64,000 nucleotides of DNA, taken from Sipunculus nudus. Its lineage: Eukaryota; Annelida; Sipuncula; Golfingiida; Sipunculidae. Positions 47,090 to 60,388 of this stretch are shown piece after piece. The position numbers were made by a program, and so were the translations under genes. Position 1 is the first letter of the stretch. Every line of letters starts with the position of its first letter. The notes under the pieces were generated by a model. The model saw nothing but the letters and a program-made list of their open reading frames with translations. It did no database searches and was not told the DNA's origin. Location: positions 52,027,676 through 52,091,675 of the forward strand of contig CM049316.1 in the NCBI GenBank assembly GCA_026874595.1. Reading direction: 5' to 3'.

Positions 47090-50000
47090 TTGTATGACAG
47101 TACACAGCTTCATTTGGTCTGTATGAGAGTATTCAGCTTCATTTTATTTGTATCACAGTACACGGCTTCATTTGATTTGTATGACAGTACACAGCTTCAT
47201 TTGGTCTGTATGAGAGTATTCAGCTCCATTTTATTTGTATCACAGTACACGGCTTCATTTGGTTTGTATGACAGTACACAGCTTCATTTGGTCTGTATGT
47301 GGGTATTCAGCTTCATTTTATTTGTATCACAGTACACGGCTTTATTTGGTTTGTATGACAGTACTCAGCTTCATTTGGTCTGTATGAGAGTACTCAGCTT
47401 CATTTTATTTGTATCACAGTACACGGCTTTATTTGGTTTATATGACAGTACTCAGTTTCATTTGGTCTGTATGAGAGTATTCAGCTTCATTTTATTTGTA
47501 TCACAGTACACGGCTTTATTTGGTTTATATGACAGTACTCAGTTTCATTTGGTCTGTATGAGAGTATTCAGCTTCATTTTATTTGTATCACAGTACACGG
47601 CTTCATTTGGTTTATATGACAGTACTCAGCTTCATTTGGTCTGTATGAGAGTACTCAGCTTCATTTTATTTGTATCACAGTACACGGCTTCATTTGGTTT
47701 GTATGACAGTACTCAGCTTCATTTGGTCTGTATGAGAGTATTCATCTTCATTTTATTTGTATCACAGTACACGGCTTCATTTGGTTTGTATGACAGTACA
47801 CAGCTTCATTTGGTCTGTATAAGAGTACTCAGCTTCATTTTATTTTTATCACAGTTCACGGCTTCATTTGGTTTGTATGACAGAACACAGCTCCATTTGG
47901 TCTGTAAGAGAGTACTCAGCTTCATTTTATTTGTATCACAGTACACGGCTTCATTTGGTTTGTATGACAGTACACAGCTTCATTTGGTCTGTATGAGAGT
48001 ATTCAGCTTCATTTGGTCTGTATGAGAGTATTCAGCTTCATTTTATTTGTATCACAGTACACGGCTTCATTTGGTTTATATGACAGTACTCAGCTTCATT
48101 TGGTCTGTATGAGAGTATTCAGCTTCATTTTATTTGTATCACAGTACACGGCTTTATTTGGTTTGTATGACAGTACTCAACTTCATTTGGTCTGTATGAG
48201 AGTATTCAGCTTCATTTTATTTGTATCACAGTACACGGCTTCATTTGGTTTGTATGACAGTACACAGCTTCATTTGGTCTGTATGAGAGTATTCAGCTTC
48301 ATTTTATTTGTATCACAGTACACGGCTTCATTTGGTTTATATGACAGTACTCAGCTTCATTTGGTCTGTATGAGAGTATTCAGCTTCATTTTATTTGTAT
48401 CACAGTACACGGCTTTATTTGGTTTATATGACAGTACACAGCTTCATTTGGTCTGTATGAGAGTATTCAGCTTCATTTTATTTGTATCACAGTACACGGC
48501 TTCATTTGGTTTATATGACAGTACTCAGCTTCATTTGGTCTGTATGAGAGTAATCAGCTTCATTTGGTTTGTATGAGAGTACTCAGCTTCATTTTATTTG
48601 TATCACAATACACGGCTTCATTTGGTTTGTATGACAGTACACAGCTTCATTTGGTCTGTATGAGAGTATTCAGCTTCATTTTATTTGTTTCACAGTACAC
48701 GGCTTTATTTGGTTTGTATGACAGTACTCAGCTTCATTTGGTTCGTATGAGAGTACTCAGCTTTATTTTATTTGTATCACAGTACACGGCTTCATTTGGT
48801 TTGTATGACAGTACACAGCTTCATTTGGTCTGTATGAGAGTATTCAGCTTCATTTTATTTGTATCACAATACACGGCTTCATATGGTTTGTATGACAGTA
48901 CACAGCTTCATTTGGTCTGTATGAGAGTATTCAGCTTCATTTTATTTGTATCACAGTACACGGCTTTTTTTGGTTTGTATGACAGCACTCAGCTTCATTT
49001 GGTCTGTATGAGAGTACTCAGCTTCATTTTATTTGTATCACAGTACACGGCTTCATTTCGTTTGTATGACAGTACACAGCTTCATTTGGTCTGTATGAGA
49101 GTATTCAGCTTCATTTTATTTGTATCACAGTACACGGCTTTATTTGGTTTATATGACAGTACTCACCTTCATTTGGTCTGTATGTGGGTATTCAGCTTCA
49201 TTTTATTTGTATCACAGTACACGGCTTCATTTGGTTTGTATGACAGTACACAGCTTCATTTGGTCTGTATGAGAGTATTCAGCTTCATTTTCTTTGTATC
49301 ACAGTACACGGCTTCATTTGGTTTGTATGACAGTACACAGCTTCATTTGGTCTGTATGAGAGTACTCAGCTTCATTTTATTTTTATCACAGTACACGGCT
49401 TTATTTGGTTTGCATGACAGTACACAGCTTCATTTGGTCTGTATGAGAGTACTCAGCTTCATTTTATTTGTATCACAGTACACGGCTTTATTTTTTTTTA
49501 TATGACAGTACTCAGCTTCATTTGGTTCGTATGAGAGTACTCAGCTTTATTTTATTTGTATCACAGTACACGGCTTCATTTGGTTTGTATGACAGTACAC
49601 AGCTTCATTTGGTCTGTATGAGAGTATTCAGCTTCATTTTATTTGTATCACAGTACACGGCTTCATTTGGTTTATATGACAGTACTCAGATTCATTTGGT
49701 CTGTATGAGAGTATTCAGCTTCATTTTATTTGTATCACAGTACACGGCTTTATTTGGATTATATGACAGTACTCAGCTTCATTTGGTCTGTATGAGAGTA
49801 TTCAGCTTCATTTTATTTGTATCACAGTACACGGCTTTATTTGGTTTGTATGACAGTACTCAGCTTCATTTGGTCTGTATGAGAGTATTCAGCTTCATTT
49901 TATTTGTATCACAGTACACGGCTTCATTTGGTTTGTATGACAGTACACAGCTTCATTTGGTCTGTATGAGAGTATTCAGCTTCATTTTATTTGTATCACA

Positions 50001-51147
50001 GTACACGGCTTCATTTGGTTTATATGACATTACTCAGCTTCATTTGGTCTGTATGAGAGTATTCAGCTTCATTTTATTTGTATCACAGTACACAGCTTCA
50101 TTTGGTTTGTATGACAGTACTCAGCTTCATTTGGTTTGTATGAGAGTACTCAGCTCCATTTGGTTTGTATGAGAGTACTCAGCTTAATTTGGTTTGTATG
50201 AGAGTACTCAGCTTCATTTTATTTGTATCACAGTACACGGCTTCATTTGGTTTGTATGACATTACTCAGCTTCATTTGGTTTGTATGAGAGTACTCAGCT
50301 TCATTTTATTTGTATCACAGTACACGGCTTCATTTGGTTTGTATGACAGTACTCAGCTTCATTTGGTTCGTATGAGAGTATTCAGCTTCATTTTTTTGTA
50401 TCACAGTACACGGCTTTATTTGGTTTATATGACAGTACTTAGCTTCATTTGGTTTGTATGAAAGTACTCAGCTTCATTTTATTTGTATCACAGTACACGG
50501 CTTCATTTGGTTTGTATGACAGTGCTCAGCTTCATTTGGTGTGTATGAGAGTACTCAGCTTCATTTTATTTGTATCACAGTACACGGCTTCATTTGGTTT
50601 GTATGACAGTACTCAGCTTCATTTGGTCTGTATGTGAGTATTCAGCTTCATTTTATTTGTATCACAGTACACGGCTTTATTTGGTTTATATGACAGTACT
50701 CAGCTTCATTTGGTCTGTATGAGAGTACTCAGCTTCATTTTATTTGTATCACAGTACACGGCTTCATTTGGTTTGTATGACAGTACACAGCTTCATTTGG
50801 TCTGTATGAGAGTATTCAGCTTCATTTTATTTGTATCACAGTACAAGGCTTTATTTGGTTTATATGACAGTACTCGGCTTCATTTGGTCTGTATGAGAGT
50901 ATTCAGCTTCATTTTATTTGTATTACAGTACACGGCTCATTTGGTTTGTATGACAGTACTCAGCTTCATTTGGTCTGTATGGGAGTATTCAGCTTCATTT
51001 TATTTGTATCACAGTACACGGCTCATTTGGTTTGTATGACAGTACTCAGCTTCATTTGGTCTGTATGACAGCACACAACTTCATTTGGTTTGTATGACAG
51101 TACACAGCTTCATTTGGTTTGTATGACAGTACTCAGCTTCATTTGGT
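47090..51147 (+). repeat. 4,058-bp tandem duplication, copy 1
   Basis: Repeats exactly next to itself at 51148-55205. The seven open frames I compared between the copies have identical translations, and marker sites keep the 4,058-bp offset: nine-T run 49491 to 53549, B-B-B landmark 50130 to 54188, GGCTCATTTGG pair near 50936/51021 to 54994/55079. The length is 140 monomers minus 2 bases. It also matches about 34571-38628 at 12,519. Confidence 0.92.
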
Positions 51148-51177
51148 TTGTATGACAGTACACAGCTTCATTTGGTC
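51062..51177 (+). repeat. Truncated A-only island (copy 4, partial)
   Basis: Only the first three diverged island monomers (51062, 51091, 51120) are present, followed by a normal A monomer at 51149 and a B monomer at 51178. The remaining island monomers are missing, because the 4,058-bp duplication joins the middle of the island to a point equivalent to 47090. The crossover lies within about 51144-51158, where island and array share TTTGGTTTGTATGACAG. Confidence 0.92.
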
Positions 51178-54100
51178 TGTATGAGAGTATTCAGCTTCAT
51201 TTTATTTGTATCACAGTACACGGCTTCATTTGATTTGTATGACAGTACACAGCTTCATTTGGTCTGTATGAGAGTATTCAGCTCCATTTTATTTGTATCA
51301 CAGTACACGGCTTCATTTGGTTTGTATGACAGTACACAGCTTCATTTGGTCTGTATGTGGGTATTCAGCTTCATTTTATTTGTATCACAGTACACGGCTT
51401 TATTTGGTTTGTATGACAGTACTCAGCTTCATTTGGTCTGTATGAGAGTACTCAGCTTCATTTTATTTGTATCACAGTACACGGCTTTATTTGGTTTATA
51501 TGACAGTACTCAGTTTCATTTGGTCTGTATGAGAGTATTCAGCTTCATTTTATTTGTATCACAGTACACGGCTTTATTTGGTTTATATGACAGTACTCAG
51601 TTTCATTTGGTCTGTATGAGAGTATTCAGCTTCATTTTATTTGTATCACAGTACACGGCTTCATTTGGTTTATATGACAGTACTCAGCTTCATTTGGTCT
51701 GTATGAGAGTACTCAGCTTCATTTTATTTGTATCACAGTACACGGCTTCATTTGGTTTGTATGACAGTACTCAGCTTCATTTGGTCTGTATGAGAGTATT
51801 CATCTTCATTTTATTTGTATCACAGTACACGGCTTCATTTGGTTTGTATGACAGTACACAGCTTCATTTGGTCTGTATAAGAGTACTCAGCTTCATTTTA
51901 TTTTTATCACAGTTCACGGCTTCATTTGGTTTGTATGACAGAACACAGCTCCATTTGGTCTGTAAGAGAGTACTCAGCTTCATTTTATTTGTATCACAGT
52001 ACACGGCTTCATTTGGTTTGTATGACAGTACACAGCTTCATTTGGTCTGTATGAGAGTATTCAGCTTCATTTGGTCTGTATGAGAGTATTCAGCTTCATT
52101 TTATTTGTATCACAGTACACGGCTTCATTTGGTTTATATGACAGTACTCAGCTTCATTTGGTCTGTATGAGAGTATTCAGCTTCATTTTATTTGTATCAC
52201 AGTACACGGCTTTATTTGGTTTGTATGACAGTACTCAACTTCATTTGGTCTGTATGAGAGTATTCAGCTTCATTTTATTTGTATCACAGTACACGGCTTC
52301 ATTTGGTTTGTATGACAGTACACAGCTTCATTTGGTCTGTATGAGAGTATTCAGCTTCATTTTATTTGTATCACAGTACACGGCTTCATTTGGTTTATAT
52401 GACAGTACTCAGCTTCATTTGGTCTGTATGAGAGTATTCAGCTTCATTTTATTTGTATCACAGTACACGGCTTTATTTGGTTTATATGACAGTACACAGC
52501 TTCATTTGGTCTGTATGAGAGTATTCAGCTTCATTTTATTTGTATCACAGTACACGGCTTCATTTGGTTTATATGACAGTACTCAGCTTCATTTGGTCTG
52601 TATGAGAGTAATCAGCTTCATTTGGTTTGTATGAGAGTACTCAGCTTCATTTTATTTGTATCACAATACACGGCTTCATTTGGTTTGTATGACAGTACAC
52701 AGCTTCATTTGGTCTGTATGAGAGTATTCAGCTTCATTTTATTTGTTTCACAGTACACGGCTTTATTTGGTTTGTATGACAGTACTCAGCTTCATTTGGT
52801 TCGTATGAGAGTACTCAGCTTTATTTTATTTGTATCACAGTACACGGCTTCATTTGGTTTGTATGACAGTACACAGCTTCATTTGGTCTGTATGAGAGTA
52901 TTCAGCTTCATTTTATTTGTATCACAATACACGGCTTCATATGGTTTGTATGACAGTACACAGCTTCATTTGGTCTGTATGAGAGTATTCAGCTTCATTT
53001 TATTTGTATCACAGTACACGGCTTTTTTTGGTTTGTATGACAGCACTCAGCTTCATTTGGTCTGTATGAGAGTACTCAGCTTCATTTTATTTGTATCACA
53101 GTACACGGCTTCATTTCGTTTGTATGACAGTACACAGCTTCATTTGGTCTGTATGAGAGTATTCAGCTTCATTTTATTTGTATCACAGTACACGGCTTTA
53201 TTTGGTTTATATGACAGTACTCACCTTCATTTGGTCTGTATGTGGGTATTCAGCTTCATTTTATTTGTATCACAGTACACGGCTTCATTTGGTTTGTATG
53301 ACAGTACACAGCTTCATTTGGTCTGTATGAGAGTATTCAGCTTCATTTTCTTTGTATCACAGTACACGGCTTCATTTGGTTTGTATGACAGTACACAGCT
53401 TCATTTGGTCTGTATGAGAGTACTCAGCTTCATTTTATTTTTATCACAGTACACGGCTTTATTTGGTTTGCATGACAGTACACAGCTTCATTTGGTCTGT
53501 ATGAGAGTACTCAGCTTCATTTTATTTGTATCACAGTACACGGCTTTATTTTTTTTTATATGACAGTACTCAGCTTCATTTGGTTCGTATGAGAGTACTC
53601 AGCTTTATTTTATTTGTATCACAGTACACGGCTTCATTTGGTTTGTATGACAGTACACAGCTTCATTTGGTCTGTATGAGAGTATTCAGCTTCATTTTAT
53701 TTGTATCACAGTACACGGCTTCATTTGGTTTATATGACAGTACTCAGATTCATTTGGTCTGTATGAGAGTATTCAGCTTCATTTTATTTGTATCACAGTA
53801 CACGGCTTTATTTGGATTATATGACAGTACTCAGCTTCATTTGGTCTGTATGAGAGTATTCAGCTTCATTTTATTTGTATCACAGTACACGGCTTTATTT
53901 GGTTTGTATGACAGTACTCAGCTTCATTTGGTCTGTATGAGAGTATTCAGCTTCATTTTATTTGTATCACAGTACACGGCTTCATTTGGTTTGTATGACA
54001 GTACACAGCTTCATTTGGTCTGTATGAGAGTATTCAGCTTCATTTTATTTGTATCACAGTACACGGCTTCATTTGGTTTATATGACATTACTCAGCTTCA

Positions 54101-55205
54101 TTTGGTCTGTATGAGAGTATTCAGCTTCATTTTATTTGTATCACAGTACACAGCTTCATTTGGTTTGTATGACAGTACTCAGCTTCATTTGGTTTGTATG
54201 AGAGTACTCAGCTCCATTTGGTTTGTATGAGAGTACTCAGCTTAATTTGGTTTGTATGAGAGTACTCAGCTTCATTTTATTTGTATCACAGTACACGGCT
54301 TCATTTGGTTTGTATGACATTACTCAGCTTCATTTGGTTTGTATGAGAGTACTCAGCTTCATTTTATTTGTATCACAGTACACGGCTTCATTTGGTTTGT
54401 ATGACAGTACTCAGCTTCATTTGGTTCGTATGAGAGTATTCAGCTTCATTTTTTTGTATCACAGTACACGGCTTTATTTGGTTTATATGACAGTACTTAG
54501 CTTCATTTGGTTTGTATGAAAGTACTCAGCTTCATTTTATTTGTATCACAGTACACGGCTTCATTTGGTTTGTATGACAGTGCTCAGCTTCATTTGGTGT
54601 GTATGAGAGTACTCAGCTTCATTTTATTTGTATCACAGTACACGGCTTCATTTGGTTTGTATGACAGTACTCAGCTTCATTTGGTCTGTATGTGAGTATT
54701 CAGCTTCATTTTATTTGTATCACAGTACACGGCTTTATTTGGTTTATATGACAGTACTCAGCTTCATTTGGTCTGTATGAGAGTACTCAGCTTCATTTTA
54801 TTTGTATCACAGTACACGGCTTCATTTGGTTTGTATGACAGTACACAGCTTCATTTGGTCTGTATGAGAGTATTCAGCTTCATTTTATTTGTATCACAGT
54901 ACAAGGCTTTATTTGGTTTATATGACAGTACTCGGCTTCATTTGGTCTGTATGAGAGTATTCAGCTTCATTTTATTTGTATTACAGTACACGGCTCATTT
55001 GGTTTGTATGACAGTACTCAGCTTCATTTGGTCTGTATGGGAGTATTCAGCTTCATTTTATTTGTATCACAGTACACGGCTCATTTGGTTTGTATGACAG
55101 TACTCAGCTTCATTTGGTCTGTATGACAGCACACAACTTCATTTGGTTTGTATGACAGTACACAGCTTCATTTGGTTTGTATGACAGTACTCAGCTTCAT
55201 TTGGT
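51148..55205 (+). repeat. 4,058-bp tandem duplication, copy 2
   Basis: Second copy of 47090-51147. It runs from the truncated island to the full island at 55120, where the interrupted 12,519-bp unit resumes with the fourth island monomer (TATGACAGAACTCAG, near 55209). Marker spacing is constant and I found no difference from copy 1 at the sites checked, so it is either very recent or an assembly duplication. Confidence 0.9.
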
Positions 55206-55525
55206 TTGTATGACAGAACTCAGCTTCATCGGGTTTGTATGACAGCACACAACTTCATTTGGTTTGTATGGCAGTACACAGCTTCTTTTGGTTTGTATGA
55301 CAGCACACGGCTTCATTTGGTTTGTATGACAGTTCCCAGCTTCATTTGGTTTTTATGACAGCACACGGCTCCATTTGGCTTGTATGACAGTTCCCATCTT
55401 CATTTGGATTTTATCAAAGTAGTCAGCTCCATTTGGTTTGTATGACAGTACTCAGCTTTATTTGGTTTGTATGACAGTACACAGCTTCATTTGGTTTGTA
55501 TGACAGTACACAGCTTCATTTGGTC
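55120..55525 (+). repeat. A-only diverged monomer island, copy 5 (full)
   Basis: Complete island, matching 38543-38948 at an offset of 16,577 and 24722-25127 at 30,398. Its right flank carries the TTTGCATCACAG and TATGTCAG markers seen after islands 2 and 3. Confidence 0.93.
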
Positions 55526-58500
55526 TGTATGAGAGTATTCAGCTTCATTTTATTTGTATCGCAGTACACGGCTTTATTTGGTTTATATGACAGTACTCAC
55601 CTTCATTTGGTCTGTATGTGGGTATTCAGCTTCATTTTATTTGCATCACAGTACACGGCTTCATTTGGTTTGTATGTCAGTACACAGCTTCATTTGGTCT
55701 GTATGAGAGTATTCAGCTTCATTTTATTTGTATCACAGTACACGGCTTCATTTGGTTTGTATGACAGTACACAGCTTCATTTGGTCTGTATGAGAGTACT
55801 CAGCTTCATTTTCTTTGTATCACAGTACACGGCTTCATTTGGTTTGTATGACAGTACACAGCTTCATTTGGTCTGTATGAGAGTACTCAGCTTCATTTTA
55901 TTTGTATCACAGTACACGGCTTTATTTGGTTTATATGACAGTACTCAGCTTCATTTGGTTCGTATGAGAGTACTCAGCTTCATTTTATTTGTATCACAGT
56001 ACACGGCTTCATTTGGTTTGTATGACAGTACACAGCTTCATTTGGTCTGTATGAGAGTATTCAGCTTCATTTTATTTGTATCACAGTACACGGCTTTATT
56101 TGGTTTATATGACAGTACACAGCTTCATTTGGTCTGTATGAGAGTATTCAGCTTCATTTTATTTGTATCACAGTACACGGCTTCATTTGGTTTGTATGAC
56201 AGTACACAGCTTCATTTGGTCTGTATGAGAGTATTCAGCTTCATTTTATTTGTATCACAGTACACGGCTTCATTTGGTTTGTATGACAGTACACAGCTTC
56301 ATTTGGTCTGTATGAGAGTATTCAGCTTCATTTTATTTGTATCACAGTACACGGCTTCATTTGGTTTGTATGACAGTACTCAGCTTCATTTGGTCTGTAT
56401 GAGAGTACTCAGCTTCATTTTTTTGTATCACAGTACACGGCTTCATTTGGTTTGTATGACAGTACACGGCTTCATTTGGTCTGTATGAGAGTATTCAGCT
56501 TCATTTTATTTGTATCACAGTACACGGCTTCATTTGGTTTGTATGACAGTACACAGCTTCATTTGGTCTGTATGAGAGTATTCAGCTTCATTTTATTTGT
56601 ATCACAGTACACGGCTTCATTTGGTTTGTATGACAGTACACAGCTTCATTTGGTTTGTATGTGGGTATTCAGCTTCATTTTATTTGTATCACAGTACACG
56701 GCTTTATTTGGTTTGTATGACAGTACTCAGCTTCATTTGGTCTGTATGAGAGTACTCAGCTTCATTTTATTTGTATCACAGTACACGGCTTCATTTGGTT
56801 TGTATGACAGTACACAGCTTCATTTGGTCTGTATGAGAGTATTCAGCTTCATTTTATTTGTATCACAGTACACGGCTTCATTTGGTTTATATGACAGTAC
56901 TCAGCTTCATTTGGTCTGTATGAGAGTATTCAGCTTCATTTTATTTGTATCACAGTACACGGCTTTATTTGGTTTGTATGACAGTACTCAACTTCATTTG
57001 GTCTGTATGAGAGTATTCAGCTTCATTTTATTTGTATCACAGTACACGGCTTCATTTGGTTTGTATGACAGTACACAGCTTCATTTGGTCTGTATGAGAG
57101 TATTCAGCTTCATTTTATTTGTATCACAGTATACGGCTTCATTTGGTTTATATGACAGTACTCAGCTTCATTTGGTCTGTATGAGAGTATTCAGCTTCAT
57201 TTTCTTTGTATCACAGTACACGGCTTTATTTGGTTGATATGACAGTACTCAGCTTCATTTGGTCTGTATGAGAGTATTCAGCTTCATTTTATTTGTATCA
57301 CAGTACACGGCTTCATTTGGTTTGTATGACAGTACTCAGCTTCATTTGGTCTGTATGAGAGTAATCAGCTTCATTTGGTTTGTATGAGAGTACTCAGCTT
57401 CATTTTATTTGTATCACAATACACGGCTTCATTTGGTTTGTATGACAGTACACAGCTTCATTTGGTCTGTATGAGAGTATTCAGCTTCATTTTATTTGTT
57501 TCACAGTACACGGCTTTATTTGGTTTGTATGACAGTACTCAGCTTCATTTGGTTCGTATGAGAGTACTCAGCTTTATTTTATTTGTATCACAGTACACGG
57601 CTTCATTTGGTTTGTATGACAGTACACAGCTTCATTTGGTCTGTATGAGAGTATTCAGCTTCATTTTATTTGTATCACAATACACGGCTTCATTTGGTTT
57701 GTATGACAGTACACAGCTTCATTTGGTCTGTATGAGAGTATTCAGCTTCATTTTATTTGTATCACAGTACACGGCTTTTTTTGGTTTGTATGACAATACT
57801 CAGCTTCATTTGGTCTGTATGAGAGTACTCAGCTTCATTTTATTTGTATCACAGTACACGGCTTCATTTCGTTTGTATGACAGTACACAGCTTCATTTGG
57901 TCTGTATGAGAGTATTCAGCTTCATTTTATTTGTATCACAGTACACGGCTTTATTTGGTTTATATGACAGTACTCACCTTCATTTGGTCTGTATGTGGGT
58001 ATTCAGCTTCATTTTATTTGTATCACAGTACACGGCTTCATTTGGTTTGTATGACAGTACACAGCTTCATTTGGTCTGTATGAGAGTATTCAGCTTCATT
58101 TTATTTGTATCACAGTACACGGCTTCATTTGGTTTTATGACAGTACACAGCTTCATTTGGTCTGTATGAGAGTACTCAGCTTCATTTTATTTTTATCACA
58201 GTACACGGCTTCATTTGGTTTGTATGACAGTACACAGCTTCATTTGGTCTGTATGAGAGTACTCAGCTTCATTTTATTTGTATCACAGTACACGGCTTTA
58301 TTTGGTTTATATGACAGTACTCAGCTTCATTTGGTTCGTATGAGAGTACTCAGCTTTATTTTATTTGTATCACAGTACACGGCTTCATTTGGTTTGTATG
58401 ACAGTACACAGCTTCATTTGGTCTGTATGAGAGTATTCAGCTTCATTTTATTTGTATCACAGTACACGGCTTCATTTGGTTTATATGACAGTACTCAGAT

Positions 58501-58800
58501 TCATTTGGTCTGTATGAGAGTATTCAGCTTCATTTTATTTGTATCACAGTACACGGCTTTATTTGGATTATATGACAGTACTCAGCTTCATTTGGTCTGT
58601 ATGAGAGTATTCAGCTTCATTTTATTTGTATCACAGTACACGGCTTCATTTGGTTTATATGACAGTACTCAGCTTCATTTGGTCTGTATGAGAGTACTCA
58701 GCTTCATTTGGTTTGTATGAGAGTACTCAGCTTCATTTTATTTGTATCACAATACACGGCTTCATTTGGTTTGTATGACAGTACACAGCTTCATTTGGTC
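55526..58800 (+). repeat. 12,519-bp unit, copy 2 resumed
   Basis: Matches 38949-41522 at an offset of 16,577, including the private TGA at 57235-57237. Beyond about 58.1 kb it continues like 27759-28400 (offset 30,398), through sequence that is deleted at the 41523 junction. This end therefore preserves the older, unjoined arrangement. No gene is seen. Confidence 0.85.
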
Positions 58801-60388
58801 TGTATGAGAGTATTCACCTTCATTTTATTTGTATCACAGTACACGGCTTCATTTGGTTTGTATGAGAGTACTCAGCTTCATTTGGTCTGTATGAGAGTAC
58901 TCAGCTTCATTTTTTTGTATCACAGTACACGGCTTCATTTGGTTTGTATGACTATACACAGCTTCATTTGGTCTGTATGAGAGTACTCAGCTTCATTTTT
59001 TTGTATCACAGTACACGGCTTCATTTGGTTTGTATGACAGTACACAGCTTCATTTGGTCTGTATGAGAGTATTCAGCTTCATTTTATTTGTATCACAGTA
59101 CACGGCTTCATTTGATTTGTATGACAGTACACAGCTTCATTTGGTCTGTATGAGAGTATTCAGCTCCATTTTATTTGTATCACAGTACACGGCTTCATTT
59201 GGTTTGTATGACAGTACACAGCTTCATTTGGTCTGTATGTGGGTATTCAGCTTCATTTTATTTGTATCACAGTACACGGCTTTATTTGGTTTGTATGACA
59301 GTACTCAGCTTCATTTGGTCTGTATGAGAGTACTCAGCTTCATTTTATTTGTATCATAGTACACGGCTTTATTTGGTTTATATGACAGTACTCAGTTTCA
59401 TTTGGTCTGTATGAGAGTATTCAGCTTCATTTTATTTGTATCACAGTACACGGCTTTATTTGGTTTATATGACAGTACTCAGTTTCATTTGGTCTGTATG
59501 AGAGTATTCAGCTTCATTTTATTTGTATCACAGTACACGGCTTCATTTGGTTTATATGACAGTACTCAGCTTCATTTGGTCTGTATGAGAGTACTCAGCT
59601 TCATTTTATTTGTATCACAGTACACGGCTTCATTTGGTTTGTATGACAGTACTCAGCTTCATTTGGTCTGTATGAGAGTATTCAGCTTCATTTTATTTGT
59701 ATCACAGTACACGGCTTCATTTGGTTTGTATGACAGTACACAGCTTCATTTGGTCTGTATTAGAGTACTCAGCTTCATTTTATTTTTATCACAGTTCACG
59801 GCTTCATTTGGTTTGTATGACAGAACACAGCTCCATTTGGTCTGTAAGAGAGTACTCAGCTTCATTTTATTTGTATCACAGTACACGGCATCATTTGGTT
59901 TGTATGACAGTACACAGCTTCATTTGGTCTGTATGAGAGTATTCAGCTTCATTTGGTCTGTATGAGAGTATTCAGCTTCATTTTATTTGTATCACAGTAC
60001 ACGGCTTCATTTGGTTTATATGACAGTACTCAGCTTCATTTGGTCTGTATGAGAGTATTCAGCTTCATTTTATTTGTATCACAGTACACGGCTTTATTTG
60101 GTTTGTATGACAGTACTCAACTTCATTTGGTCTGTATGAGAGTATTCAGCTTCATTTTATTTGTATCACAGTACACGGCTTCATTTGGTTTGTATATGAC
60201 AGTACACAGCTTCATTTGGTCTGTATGAGAGTATTCAGCTTCATTTTATTTGTATCACAGTACACGGCTTCATTTGGTTTGTATGACAGTACACAGCTTC
60301 ATTTGGTCTGTATGAGAGTATTCAGCTTCATTTTATTTGTATCACAGTACACGGCTTCATTTGGTTTTATGACAGTACACAGCTTCAT
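58801..60388 (+). repeat. Recombinant A-B-C segment
   Basis: Starts with the 229-bp cassette and follows 45180 onward (offset 13,621). It has a private TATCATAGTAC near 59352 that makes a stop. Near 59953-60180 it follows the 48013/35494-type block (CTCAACTTC near 60117) instead of the TTTGATTTAAAT block expected from 46332, then switches back before 60362 (GGTTTTATGAC). A 31-bp monomer lies between, at about 60192. No gene is seen. Confidence 0.8.
60190..60201 (+). repeat. 31-bp monomer with a TA duplication
   Basis: The A monomer reads GGTTTGTATATGACAG where all homologues read GGTTTGTATGACAG, a two-base gain by TA/AT repetition. It changes the offset to the 46.8-kb copy from 13,621 to 13,623. 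I saw no other 31-bp monomer in the window. Confidence 0.88.
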
